From Epiperipatus broadwayi (taxonomy: Eukaryota > Onychophora > Udeonychophora > Euonychophora > Peripatidae), in the NCBI GenBank assembly GCA_028023455.1, contig JAQFVV010006215.1, forward strand, positions 8,885,950 through 8,949,949: 64,000 nt of DNA, given 5' to 3'. The notes beneath the pieces are model-generated. The model did not search any database, was not told where the DNA came from, and was given only the letters and a program-made list of their open reading frames with translations. Of the stretch, positions 25,760 to 37,049 are shown one piece after another (the first letter of the stretch is position 1; each line of letters starts with the position of its first letter). The translations under genes and the position numbers were made by a program.

Positions 25760-25925
25760 AAGTTGATTATGGTCCAGGTTTGATTCCCTTGATAGTACTG
25801 TCACTGGTCAGGCCAGCAACCCCTGAAAAACAGAGTATTATACCTCTAAAAACATTGTTCATATATTAACCTGTGTGGTATTACTTTGAATATATTTGGA
25901 ATAATTAAATAAAGTTATTTTTTTC
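25760..25925 (+). mobile_element. SINE-B copy, plus strand (inverted relative to 25.5 kb)
   Basis: It starts in the B-box region (GGTTTGATTCCC), continues with ACTGTCACTGGTCAGGCCAG and TTAACCTGTGTGGTATTACT, and ends in AATAAAGT. With the preceding minus copy it forms a large imperfect hairpin. Confidence 0.7.
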
Positions 25926-26199
25926 TAAATACTTTCAATACTTATATTAGATGATGAAAATAATCCAATATATACATATCCATTATCATAAACCTTCAGG
26001 AAAACACTTCTACATTAAACGTTTCTATTTTCTTATAAGTTATTGTATTCAACTGAGATACAATAAATAATTTATAGCACATCTTTTTCCAGGAACAAAA
26101 TCCATTCTGAAACTTTTCCAAAAGATCACTTTCTTACATCCAAATCCTAACCATATAAATGAAATATTTGTAAATAATTTATAAATTATAGAAGTTATT

Positions 26200-26760
26200 G
26201 TTAAATAGTCTAAGCAATTAACAACTAAGATCTTTCCCTTTTTATATATTAATTATCATAATTTCCATTTTTCTAAAACGCTATTAATTTAATGATTGCT
26301 CACTTTCATTTTTATTATTCATTGAGTGATTCCAAATGCCTACTGCCATTAGCTAATCCATTTGCTTTTTCTTTTTAAACTTATATATTGCTTTTTTTTT
26401 CAATTTGGCATTCATTCATATTTCTGTAAATTAAATTCTCTAATGAATCATATTTATTTATCCTTCATCCAAAATTTTTATCACAAATACATAGAGTGTT
26501 ATTTCAGATTTTTTCCTATTTTAACACTTGTTTTTTTTTCTGCTTTTAATAATATAACTTTTTTTATTATTTCTATTTTTCATATATTTCCAAAAACTCT
26601 TTCAAACATTCTTTACTTTAATTTTAATTTCCTCTGTTAATTTCTTGTTGAATAAGTTCATCTCTGTCTTAATTTTATTCTAGCTATATTTAAGTAATTC
26701 TATAATTACTAATTTTCTTCTTTTGTTAGCCAAAGTAATATCTAATAAAATGAATATACA
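26200..26760 (-). pseudogene. Possible LINE relic, antisense
   Basis: The plus strand is strongly pyrimidine-rich, and the minus strand gives short Lys/Glu/Arg-rich frame pieces resembling the linker between endonuclease and reverse transcriptase of a LINE. No catalytic box can be seen. The 92-residue Phe-rich frame on the plus strand is its shadow. Weak call. Confidence 0.25.
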
Positions 26761-26962
26761 CACAGAAGAAGAATTTTTTAATATTTAGTTTTCTTATTGC
26801 CTAGCATGATTTCAATAGATTTACTATATCATACTCACAGCATATAGAAGTGTGGTTAAATGGTACTTTATATCAGGGTTTAATTAAGTGCAACCAAACA
26901 GCTTGCAATACTATATATATATATATATATAATGAGAAGTCAAGGACCAACCTGCAATGTGA

Positions 26963-27208
26963 CTTGCCCAACACAAGTATTTAGACAATGAATCCCTCAA
27001 AGACAAAGAACACATTTCAATATTTACAGATCTTGAACAGAAAATGGGCCATAGATCCAAGCTAACAAAAGCAGAGTTAGTGTACACACAGAGAGAGGAT
27101 AAAAAGCAGAAGATTAAAGAAGCATATTCAATAGCTGGTGACAAATTTTCTATTATTAAAAAACCCAAGGATATCCATAGCAAAAAAATGGGCTATTTGA
27201 ATATTTAA
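26963..27208 (+). CDS. Unrecognised hydrophilic open frame, 81 codons
   Basis: This frame is open from just after a TGA at 26960-26962 to the TAA at 27206-27208. Its first ATG is at 27044, giving 54 residues. It is highly charged, rich in Lys, Glu and Asp, with no long Ile/Phe/Asn runs, and it lies in a locally less AT-rich patch. I recognise no domain. An AG just before 26978 could be a splice acceptor. It may be an exon, a fragment of a transposon ORF1 or chance. The 90-residue frame on the other strand is its shadow. Confidence 0.2.
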   Translation, partial: LAQHKYLDNESLKDKEHISIFTDLEQKMGHRSKLTKAELVYTQREDKKQKIKEAYSIAGDKFSIIKKPKDIHSKKMGYLNI

Positions 27209-27409
27209 CTTTAAATTTTAAATTAAAATTAAATATGTGAATAGTTAATAACACTGATATAAAGAACCATTTTATCATACTACTATATTCAATGAATATT
27301 ATATAGTAAAATATTGAAAGTATGCTAGGCAGTAATAAAGATAAACATTAAAAAACCTATCTTATCTGTGAGTATACTCATGTTACCTGATACTATTTTC
27401 AAGTAATTG

Positions 27410-28000
27410 TCATACCAAAACTCTATTTTTTCTTGCACAATTTATTTTTAACACACACCATAAAATCCCCATAAGCCTTTTTTTCTCTAAAATTTCTTTC
27501 TTCAATTTTCATTTAATTTGTTGGTTTTAAATAAATTCTCATTTGCAATCTTTATCACTACATCTATCCCCTATTCATAATTTCTTGAATCATTATTATT
27601 CATATTTATTTTTATAAAACTACTAAACATATTCAATTTAATCTTATTATTTATATTCCATACATCTTTGATACTCATATAAATTTCATTACTTAGTTTT
27701 TTTCAATATGTTTAATTCTATCACTGTAAAATAAAGATAAGTATTACATCTTTTTCTTCTTTATCAAATTCTTCTTTCTTAATTAAAAATATCTATCAAA
27801 ACATTTTTTAAAGTATAATTGTCTCTACCAAATAATTTATCCTTATTCAATTTTTCAGCCATCTATCTTACGGGTCCTCTTTAATAATGCTACATTTATA
27901 TTATTTTTTCTAAATTAAATTATATCTTTATATAAACATTCCTAAATATATTCATTCCATTCTTTTTTCATTTATTTCATTAATGAATCTAATATTTTTG
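27410..28000 (-). pseudogene. Possible LINE relic, antisense
   Basis: A pyrimidine-rich plus strand with minus-strand fragments such as a WNINNKIKL block suggests another decayed LINE frame. Stops are frequent and no motif is diagnostic, so base composition alone might explain it. Confidence 0.2.
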
Positions 28001-28079
28001 TCTAATTTCAATTTAACCCACATATGTTCTTTACAATGTCTTTCTAATATGTCAGCCTTAAGAATATCATATATATATA

Positions 28080-28410
28080 GATAAATTATAAGTTTTTGGG
28101 ATATACCGTGTCTTATTTTCCATTGAGCACTGATATTTTGACGGAATAGCAACTGCCATTTTCAAGGTTAACTTTTCAAAGAAAAACCATTAGATCTTAA
28201 CAAATAACGTGACTGTGTGTGAGTTGAGAAATGAGATTCCAGTTCAGCATTCACAATATTTCTCATCTCGCACACAGTCATGTTATTTGTTAAGATCTAA
28301 TGGTTTTTCTTTGAAAAGTTAACCTTGAAAATGGTGGTTGCTATTCCATCGAAATATCGGTGCTCAATGGAATATAAGACACGGTATATCCCAAAAACTT
28401 ATAATTTATC
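28080..28410. mobile_element. 330-bp foldback related to the 42.3-43.5-kb arms
   Basis: Arms 28080-28236 and 28261-28410 are close reverse complements with a 24-bp loop. Both contain TTTTCTTTGAAAAGTTAA followed by a CTTGAAAATGG block, and both contain AACCATTAGATCT. The same landmarks in the same order form the terminal inverted repeats of the 42305-43545 module, so this looks like that module with its inside deleted. The short open frames on either strand are not coding. Confidence 0.85.
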
Positions 28411-30890
28411 TACATCATATAACCATAAAAACATTAAGTATAATATATATATATATTATAATGGTACAGACTCACAGGGTAAACCTGGGGTGATGAGATA
28501 TCATCATCAACCCCAAAACAATAATGTTTTTTAATATTCAATATAAAAAGAATATAATGTAGAATAACTAGAAGTATGAGAGATCAAAGCAAAACTAGAT
28601 TAAGTAATTACAAATAAACTAGCATTATCTACAATAAATAGGAATAATCATTATCATAAATGATCAACAATAAAAACAACAGTCAATCTTGTGACTGGAT
28701 ATGAAATGGGTCTACTATAAACCAGGCTAATTATTTAGTCCTTGCCAGCTTGGGGCTGATTATTTAGATATAATTTGGACTCACAAACTTAAGTGCTAAT
28801 CCATAAGAAAACAACACAAAAAATAATGCTGGAATGCTAAAACATGCTGATTATCATCAATGCTTTGTTCACTTATTACCTTTAATGTACTGGTCCATAA
28901 ACTTAATTTCTAATAAATACTAAGCTAAATAAAATGTGGTGCATGAACTTTAAAGGATATCCCCTTTGCAGCAATCCATGATCATTATAAACTGGATGTA
29001 CATAAACACTAAATATAAACCCTTTTGTATACACAAATCTAGATCAGGAACAAAAGCTCTATAACTGTTACTGGGAATAAAAGATATAATATATTTTAAG
29101 ATCGAATAAACACACTAGAGTAATTATTTTTTACACTGAAATATTAATTTATTATTAATAAAATGAAATTAAGATCTGCTGAGTATGCTTTAATATAATT
29201 TCAGCATTCTTATTTTAATAAACATAAAAGAAATTTCCTATTACATCATAATTTACAAATAGGTTTCCATAGATTTACATAAAACACATATATAAGCACC
29301 CTGACATGTGGTATAATAATTTATAAACATATTTGAATTGTTATATAATAATAAAAATATGATTACATAGACATGCCAGAAAATATGGGAATTGTTATAT
29401 AATGATAAAAAAATAAGCCATCATATTTTAATGATACATACTTAATGATTGATTTAACATATAAGTGTGTGTGCATGGTAATGTGTGCACACACTGACAT
29501 TGATAAAAAACAAACCTAATAATATACTTAAGACAATTAATTTACTGTCAAAGAAAACAAAATGCACATATATTTATATAAAAGCACTCAGATGTGCTAT
29601 AATTTAAAAATTAACATGTGAATTGTCATAAATTTATAAAAACATTCAATTCATAGATTGTCTTCTTTTATATTAAGTAAAGGTTTTTCTTTTAAAAAAG
29701 AAAAAAAACTATTATGATTTGGGAAGTTTCATTAGTTCCATTTTCAATATTAAAAAAAACATATTCAGAGTTTTCCTCTTTTCTTTTTATAAATAATGTC
29801 AGGAACAAATAATCTTCTAAACACAAATACCATTTATTATTTTCTTTCCTTGTTTTATTTTTAGTTGACAAAGTCATTTACTTTTAGAATTTGTTAATTA
29901 GAAATTTTAAATGTCATTTCAAGTAATTATTTAAAATAGCATCGTTCTCAATATATATGACACTATTCACCATCTGGATTATATATATATATATGCAAAT
30001 GATGTTTAACCCAATCTGTGCCCATCTGCATACATATAAAACAGGTTATGTATAAACTAATTTTTCAGGAAGCTGATGGATTCTCTGTATAAGCTAGTTT
30101 CCTTTAACCAGTAGATTGGGCTTCTTGTCACATCAGGAAAGTTATAATCCTGAGAACTGCTGACCTGCAGTGATTTCTCCTTAGTCCTTATACTAATACA
30201 CACACATATATGGGATATGTAGCAGACAAAAATCAGACCCTTTACTTCTATGTGAATCCAAACTCTATGATAGTGAACTTGTAGTTGCAGCTGGACTTGC
30301 ACTCTCCTGCCTTTGGTTATAACTTTATGATAACACTGTCATAATCTGTAAAAATATATAAAAAAAACTCCTTAATCTTTTTTCTAACTTTTTTATAGTC
30401 TGGGTAGAAAAAAAACACAGTGATTAAAAACAACCTTTACCTATCTTGATTGAAAAAAGTCAATGACTTTTTCCAATTTAACTTAATCATTTCAAATACA
30501 ATCATGTAGGACCTTTATCAAAATATGTTATACAAGCTTTAATTAAAAGAGAATTTAAGCTAATTAAAATGGATTAATGGAATTTTATAATTACCAGTAT
30601 ATCTATTGTAGCATAAAAACATGCTTATTTTAATTTCAAAATCAGAATTAATGAAATATTAATTAGATATTTTTAAATGTTTAATTTTGAATATTTATTT
30701 TTTTTTAAATTCAAAATTATTTAAACCTTAACTGTTATTCCAGTGTAATATAGAAAATATCTATGAAAAAATTTTGTTTATCTTTATTTCTAATTTTCCT
30801 TTCAACACTAGATATATATGTGCACAAACACTACTATGTAGTTGTATGCCATAAATGTATAATGGTCTCAATACATATATATTAACATTA
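28411..30890. other. AT-rich DNA, no gene recognised
   Basis: Short TA runs and a GT-rich patch near 29465 were seen. The frame at 30057-30302 (minus) has mixed composition but no recognisable motif. No repeat family was assigned. Confidence 0.4.
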
Positions 30891-30904
30891 AAATGGTCAA
30901 TACT

Positions 30905-30952
30905 TAAGCAATCTCAATATCAATAACAATCAATAATCTCAAATAATTGTCA
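30905..30952 (-). repeat. Fragment of the repeat also at 52.9 and 53.7 kb
   Basis: The block CAATCTCAATATCAATAACA and its continuation matches the reverse complement of about 52905-52945 and the forward sequence at about 53712-53745. Confidence 0.5.
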
Positions 30953-31128
30953 AGGGATTTGAACTCAGGATTACAATCATTCTATAATTATATGCTCCAT
31001 CTCATACAACCAATACACATAACTGCATACATGTGAAAAAATAAATGATCTCCAATAAAAGTATTTCTTGCTGAAACTGCACTCATTTGTTGGTCCAGGT
31101 CATCATCTCTCACACATATATACAATCA
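30950..31128 (-). mobile_element. SINE-C copy
   Basis: On the minus strand: GTGTGAGAGATGATGACCTG near the start, TTTTTTCACATGTATG, then GTTGTATGAGATGGAGC and a B box GAGTTCAAATCCC. This is the same order as at 4.93-5.02 kb. Confidence 0.6.
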
Positions 31129-31170
31129 GAAAGCAAATATTCAAACTTTATTGGTCAATATTCACTATTA

Positions 31171-31451
31171 TCCACTCTCCAACTCTTCATCCATCCATAT
31201 CATTGAAAATTCAAGAATGGAATACTCAAAGTCTTTGTTGAGGCAAATATTATTGTCATACTCATGTTGATTTGAAGTCACTCTGGCCTCTCACATATAG
31301 GACTTTAATTTGTTTATGCAAATATACATAAGAGGTCAGAGTAACTTAAAGTCAACATTGGTATGACAAAAATATTGCTATCAACAAGGGCTTTGAGTGT
31401 TCTATTCTCACATTTTCAATGATATGGATGGCTGAAGAGTTGGAGGGTGGA
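31171..31451. mobile_element. Foldback element, arms about 120 bp
   Basis: Arms 31171-31292 and 31331-31451 are imperfect reverse complements sharing CCACTCTCCAACTCTTC, CATATCATTGAAAAT, CAAAGTC/AAAGCCC-TTGTTGA and AGTCACTCTGGCCTCT blocks. The loop is about 38 bp. The right arm ends in a tRNA-like stretch, which suggests two SINE-related copies in inverted orientation. Confidence 0.7.
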
Positions 31452-31564
31452 AAAGCTTGAAACTTGTAAATTAAAATTGAAAGATTTGCTATCTTAATAT
31501 AAACTGAACACTGATTGTGTATGGGTCAGAGATACTTCAGCATGAAATAAGTATATTAGAAATC

Positions 31565-31690
31565 ATTTATCTCTTTTATGTATATGTGGTCATGCGTATG
31601 AGATAGAGTGGAAAGTTGTAAAGAGCTTGAAAGTATGAAGATCAAGTCCTTTCTGATTGCATTAAATTTAGTATAAATAGTATACATGTA
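31565..31690 (+). mobile_element. SINE-C fragment
   Basis: Contains the GTGGTCATGCGTATGAGATAGAGTGG block, CTTGAAAGTATGAAGATCAAG in place of the B-box region, and the tail with AGTATACATGTATTTA. Confidence 0.5.
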
Positions 31691-31744
31691 TTTACATATT
31701 AATTTGACTTTCAAAATTGCTACAGTGATCCATTCCATCCTATA

Positions 31745-31880
31745 TTACTGATACATATATGTGGTCATATGTATCAGTTGTATAGAATGCAGTTGATAGA
31801 TATAGCAAGCTTAAAAGTCTGAGTTCAAATTGTTTCTTATTACATTAACTTAGAAATAGACAGTATACTTGTATTTAAAC
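31745..31880 (+). mobile_element. SINE-C fragment
   Basis: Contains the GTGGTCATATGTATCAGTTG block, a B-box-like GAGTTCAAATTG, and a tail with AGTATACTTGTATTTA. It lies in the same orientation as the copy at 31.6 kb, about 180 bp away. Confidence 0.55.
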
Positions 31881-32308
31881 ATTATATATATATATATATA
31901 TTCTTATCATAAATATTAAGCCTTTCCGACTACCATTTTTGAAAATAAATTACTTACTCATCTCTCAAATATATGTCTATCACTGCTAATAAGTTAAATT
32001 TTTATTTCAACTTCTTTATATATTCATAAAATCAAATTTCATATTAAGGCTTTTGGCTGTTTTTGAAAATATACTTTTTTATAACTATTTCCAATTATTC
32101 TTGGCTGCCTTTACATCCTTCGGTATTGTATCTTTATCCATATTATTTTGTATTTTATTTATACTCGTGTTTAACATGTCCTTTATTTAATATCTATATT
32201 TAATGCTGCATTTTACTCTTATATATATAATAATTTATGACTCATATATATATATATATATATACTGCTTACGATAAAGTTTGTTAAATTACATGTAACA
32301 AATTTGGA

Positions 32309-33336
32309 CATATTTATGTGTATATGCCTTACAAAGCATATAATGTTTAAAATAAACATTTTCTGTTTTTTTATTGAGCTTAATGCAATCTCAGTGTTGA
32401 ACACTATAATCATAGCTATCATTGTTAAGTCTCAAGACAGTTTTATAGCAGATACATGTAGACAATTACATATTTTCAGAATCATCTTTCCAGAGATGAG
32501 AGAAAATGAGAATAGCAATGGGTCTAAAATTTTTCAACCTGATTGTTAGTAGAAACAAAAATTTTCTTGACTACAGCATGACAGTTAAATCATTAGAAAT
32601 AAGTTCATCCACAATCTGAATTCCCAATGACATACAAACTTGCAGGGTTCAAAAGCTTTCTAAATTGAAATCATAGGTTATGAAGATGTGAAGCAGATAG
32701 AAAATGTCATATAAAAACATATATAAATGTCAAAGTGACTATCAGATGTAAAGAAAAAAACTTTTTACAATTAAAAATTGTAACATATAATCAAAATGAA
32801 ATAGAATAAGCTAAGAGAACAATAAACCATGGGTCACAATGTCTTCTTATATTTCAAGTATTACAGTTAAAAAAATTATACAATTATATTAACACTAAGT
32901 AACTTTAAATAGATTAATTGATAAATCTATAGATAAAATCAAAAGAAAACAATTTCCACAAATAATGAATGCTGTAAAATTCATTGGTCTGGAATGTATT
33001 GCTATATACTATGGCAAATCATAAACCAATATAACAACAAAAATTAAGTCCCATTAATACTTATATAAAAGGGCAACACACATATCTAGTCTTAGAAAAT
33101 GAAAGGGAACATGTTCATACATTTGACCCTCAAAAGGTTAATTAAACTGATCTGCATACAGAGAGATGACATGAAAAGAAAAATCAGAGACATGATATAT
33201 CATGAAGAACAATAACATTAATAACAAAAGAGCAAACAATATCAAGTTTTCAAGGAAATGCTTTAAGCTCAAAAAACAGAAATAGTTGTTTATTTTAAAC
33301 ATTAGACACTTTATAGAACATATACACATAAATATG
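32309..33336. repeat. Inverted repeat pair, arms about 80 bp, 870 bp apart
   Basis: Positions 32309-32388 and 33259-33336 are reverse complements through ATTTATGTGTATATG, TAATGTTTAAAATAAACA and a TTGAGCTTAA block. The interior has no recognisable coding remains. It may be another inverted-repeat module of the type at 42.3 and 52.1 kb, emptied or decayed. The short open frames at both ends arise from the arms. Confidence 0.55.
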
Positions 33337-33339
33337 ACT

Positions 33340-34440
33340 CTACACAGTTTGATGTAGTTGATAGATCAAGAAGTTCCAGGATCAATTCTGGAATTTGCAG
33401 GTTTGGGGCTCAAACTTATGAACTCCTCAAGAAATAATGCCTAATGCCTTTTTTAACATACATATGCACAATATCTTATATACTTATATATGTTTCTTAA
33501 CCTATCCTTCCATAGTTTATTAATGTTTAATAAAATGTATTATAAATTATCCCACCAAAAATTTTATTTCTACTTTTCTTTTATAGAAATCATAATAACT
33601 TGAAAGCTAAACACCTTCAAACAGATACACTTTAAAAATGTTTGAGTGACAGCCAATCAGATGGAATAATGGCATCACATGGGACTCTAAATTCTAAAAC
33701 ACAAGCCAGAACTATTAGAAAAAGATGGACATCTCATACAAATAAAAGTTATTTAAAGGTATAAAATAGTCAGTCATCTGGGCGATTATTTCATTAATAT
33801 GATTTAATGTTTTCTTACTGAATTAAAATAATTTTATATTTAATGCAGCAAGATGCATATATCATATTAAATCACTGAAAACATTAGTTACAGAGAATGT
33901 AAAGTTGAAAAAAAGAAAGTGCAAGAAGCATAAAGGACTATTTATATTACAAACAATATTTAATCTTTAGTTAGTACCATCAGCAGCGCACACTCATATC
34001 TAAATTTTCATGAATGATAACTTAGCCTATTTTATTATCTTAAGACTTTCTTAGTGAGAAACTATTTTTGTTATTATTAGAAAAATAATTATATAATGGA
34101 CTATTTATTTCCTTACTCTAATATTAAATATAGAATGCCTTTAAAAAGATTGAAACTAAATTTAAATTTTCTAAATGCAATTAACTATCACTAATAGTGC
34201 ACTGGTTAATATATAACACAATATTTTGAGTGATATTATTTACTTCTTTTTTTTTCAAGTGTTTCTGGCATAAACAGTGATAATCTTAGTGACCAACTGA
34301 GATACACTGTCAAAGGCAAACATCTATAGAAATTTTATACATTTATTTATGAGATTCATCCTATATTCTTCAATATTTTCTAAGAGCAAGGTTAATTATG
34401 GTTTCCAGAAATTAGCCATTTGCAGAACTTATGTATTGCA
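33340..34440. other. AT-rich spacer, nothing recognised
   Basis: A weak tRNA-like patch near 33355-33400 was not convincing. Otherwise only AT-rich non-coding DNA. Confidence 0.35.
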
Positions 34441-34479
34441 ATAAATTGACTTAAGGAATTATTATTCAAAGTCATGGGA

Positions 34480-36240
34480 TCAGTTTGTTTGAATTTTCTT
34501 CTTTGTAATTTTTTCTCTCCAATATTTTGTACTATTCCAATTGAACATATGTTTAGTGATACATAGATTGTTTTTTACAAAATATATGTCTACTTTTTCC
34601 ATTATAATCATCAATTTGGGCTCTTTCAATTGTTTTTAAATTGGATGACTAGTCTTACCAATATAAAGGTTTACACATTCACATATTTCTTTGATGTACA
34701 TTTTGTTTTTCAGCATTTCAAGTCTAGATTTTGTAGGTATTAGAATCCAACTTAGTGTGAAAAGGCTCTGGAAGGATGTTCTGATTTAGTACAGATTGTA
34801 AATTTTCCTTAGTTTATTTGATATTCTTTGTATGTATAGATATTCTACAGTATCAATAATCATTATATTTATATTTTTTGTCTATTTAAAGTTTTCTTAA
34901 TAATAGCAGATGGATAACCATTATTCATGATAGTTTATTCTGTGTAAATCTTTTTTTTTCAAATCTCTGCTTTCTTCACAAATTTTTTTTTGTCCTGTTG
35001 CATGGTGACAGTATAATTTCATGTCTTATACTTTTGGTGTGATAGAATGTGTATGCTAAGTATTTCCCTGTATGAGGGTTTCCTGTAAATTGTTTTGATT
35101 TTGCCACAAGCTAATCTTGTCACCTGAATATCTAAATATGCCCATTTTTGTTATTGATCTGAAGCAATTGTGAATTTAATTGAATGAGATATATTGCTGA
35201 TGTGTCTCCAGATTATTAGTAGTAATTAGTCATCATGTGGCCATGTGACAAATTGGTCAATGACATGGTGAATTCAACTTTCATGCAGATATGAAGTTGT
35301 ATTTGTAGGTGTGAATTCAAATTCTTCCATATAAAAGTTGCTACTCAGGGGTGATACTGGTGATCCCATAGCTATGTGAATCAATAAAGTGTCTGTGATG
35401 GTTTCTTAGTAAATCTTATAAGTTTGTTTCTATAACTGATGTGGGATTTTTTGCCAATTTCTGTATTGATATGTCATGAGAGACTATTGTATTTTGTTAT
35501 CATATTTAGTTGTATCCATTATAATTGTAGCATTGCCTTTGTCAGCATGGATAGTATTTATAGACTTATTTAGTTTGAGACATTTAATAGATTTCCTGTC
35601 ATCATAGAAGATGTTTGATTTCAATTTTAGAATCTCAAGAATTCTTTTTATTTTCCAGCATAAATATCTGCTGTTTCTTCTAGAGGCAATTCTAATGGAT
35701 GTCTAATCAAATCTGCAATTGCAGGCTTTTTGCAAACACAAAAATTCAGCATATGTTACATGGTTAAAACCAAGTTTTATAACAAATGAAACTGATAGGC
35801 TGCTTGATACAATATGAATTTTGATATGCCCATGTAGTTTTACAAGTAATCTTTTATTTTTCCCATAATTTAGAAATGATGTTTTTATTGCTTGAGAAAC
35901 TTTTATGAAGTTTTCATTAGTAAATTTATTTTTTAGAAAACATTCTACATTACTAATGAATGCAAGGTTTAAGATTAGGAAAACCTCTCAGCATTTATTT
36001 TTTCTTTTAAAATGGCTTCACTTGCTCTTGGAGTAATTTCTCACATTTCTGGGAGGAAACTCTTACATACAATTCCTTCAGATTTACATAAGAAAGTTAT
36101 TTGTTTGTATTTTGGACAGTTTCAAATACATGATATTGAGTACATACCAAATTCTTCATGTTTGGTTAAAGGTTTTACAAATGTCTTTAGAAAAAATTCA
36201 ATTTTTTATTTAAATCTCCTAAACAAATCTAACTGTTAGT
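34480..36240 (-). pseudogene. Penelope-like element relic: RT plus GIY-YIG
   Basis: Minus-strand fragments occur in the order expected of a Penelope-like polyprotein. Near 35.50-35.56 kb there is an ADKGNATIIMDTTKYD block, typical of the first PLE reverse transcriptase motif. Near 35.32-35.37 kb is a GSPVSPLSSNFYMEEFE block, the PLE version of the (Q)GSPLSP/N motif. Near 35.23-35.26 kb FVTWPHDD follows, after the expected position of the YVDD box, which is itself lost. Near 34.62-34.73 kb an ICECVNLYIGKT block corresponds to the YIG part of the GIY-YIG nuclease. Many stops and frameshifts show it is dead. The open frame at 36012-36239 on the plus strand is a shadow. Confidence 0.75.
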
Positions 36241-36784
36241 AATAGTATACTGTTTAGTATTTAATATAAAGCTTCAAGTGGGATTATTCTCTTCTCTTCC
36301 ACAGGTGAGAATGGGGGATTAATGATAGTTCTACTACATGAATTAAATTTGGATCATTAGACTTATGAATAATAAATACTATGTATGTAACTGTTAACCA
36401 GTAGTCATAATACTTAACTATAAGAGTTCTCTTTATTTCTCTACTTTTTCCTAAGAGTAAAAATAATTAATGGCTTTTAGACATTGCGTATTATTATTAT
36501 ACTAGATTTGATTTATTTTACCTCACCATGTAATTAGCTTTAACAGATTCTGAAATTTCTATTCTGGAAAAAAAATTATAACTTGTTATCATAGCATCTA
36601 ATATCCTTTTAATTGATGTAATGGCAGACACTGAAAAATTCATTTAAAAATTGTTCTAGAAGAAAAAGAAGAAACATGCTAAAGAATATAAAAACACTTG
36701 AGAGATATTAAAAACTGAAATCAAATATTTTCTATAATGAAAAAAAAGTTATTAAAGCTCTCAGATTGCAACAATCTTGTCAAG

Positions 36785-36880
36785 TGTTGTTAGCCGAGAG
36801 GTCAGCACAGCCGCCTTGCAAGCAAGCTGTTGGTTGTTGCAGGTTCGCCTTCGACCAATGCTATGACATATGGAAAAAAA
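36785..36880 (+). mobile_element. tRNA-derived SINE-A copy
   Basis: A tRNA-like body with A box TTAGCCGAGAGGTCAGC, anticodon-like CTTGCAAG and B box GGTTCGCCTTC, then the family tag CCAATGCTATGACATATGG and poly-A. It lies between the two divergent PLE relics. The same tag at 6.2 and 41.1 kb shows that this is a SINE and not a tRNA gene. Confidence 0.75.
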
Positions 36881-37049
36881 TTGCACCAATCTACAGTTGT
36901 AATGGATACAAATAATTATGATAACAAGCTATAAGTGCTTCTCACAATAAGCCAATACAAAAAAGTGGCAAAAATACATTACCAAATATAGAAACAAAGT
37001 TATAGTAATTACCCAGAAGGCATCACACTTATTTCAGTAATTCAGAAAA

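Noticed and set aside
28324-28360. Hammerhead-like CTTGAAA...GAAATATC in the 28-kb and 42/43-kb arms
   Set aside because: An ATGG/CCAT stem and a GAAA box are present, but the first box departs from CTGANGA and no stem I can be paired.
33350-33405. SINE-like patch with a B-box-like stretch
   Set aside because: The match to SINE-C is too weak to separate from chance.
36785-36860. Functional tRNA gene with TGC anticodon
   Set aside because: The stems pair poorly and the downstream tag is shared with other SINE-A copies.
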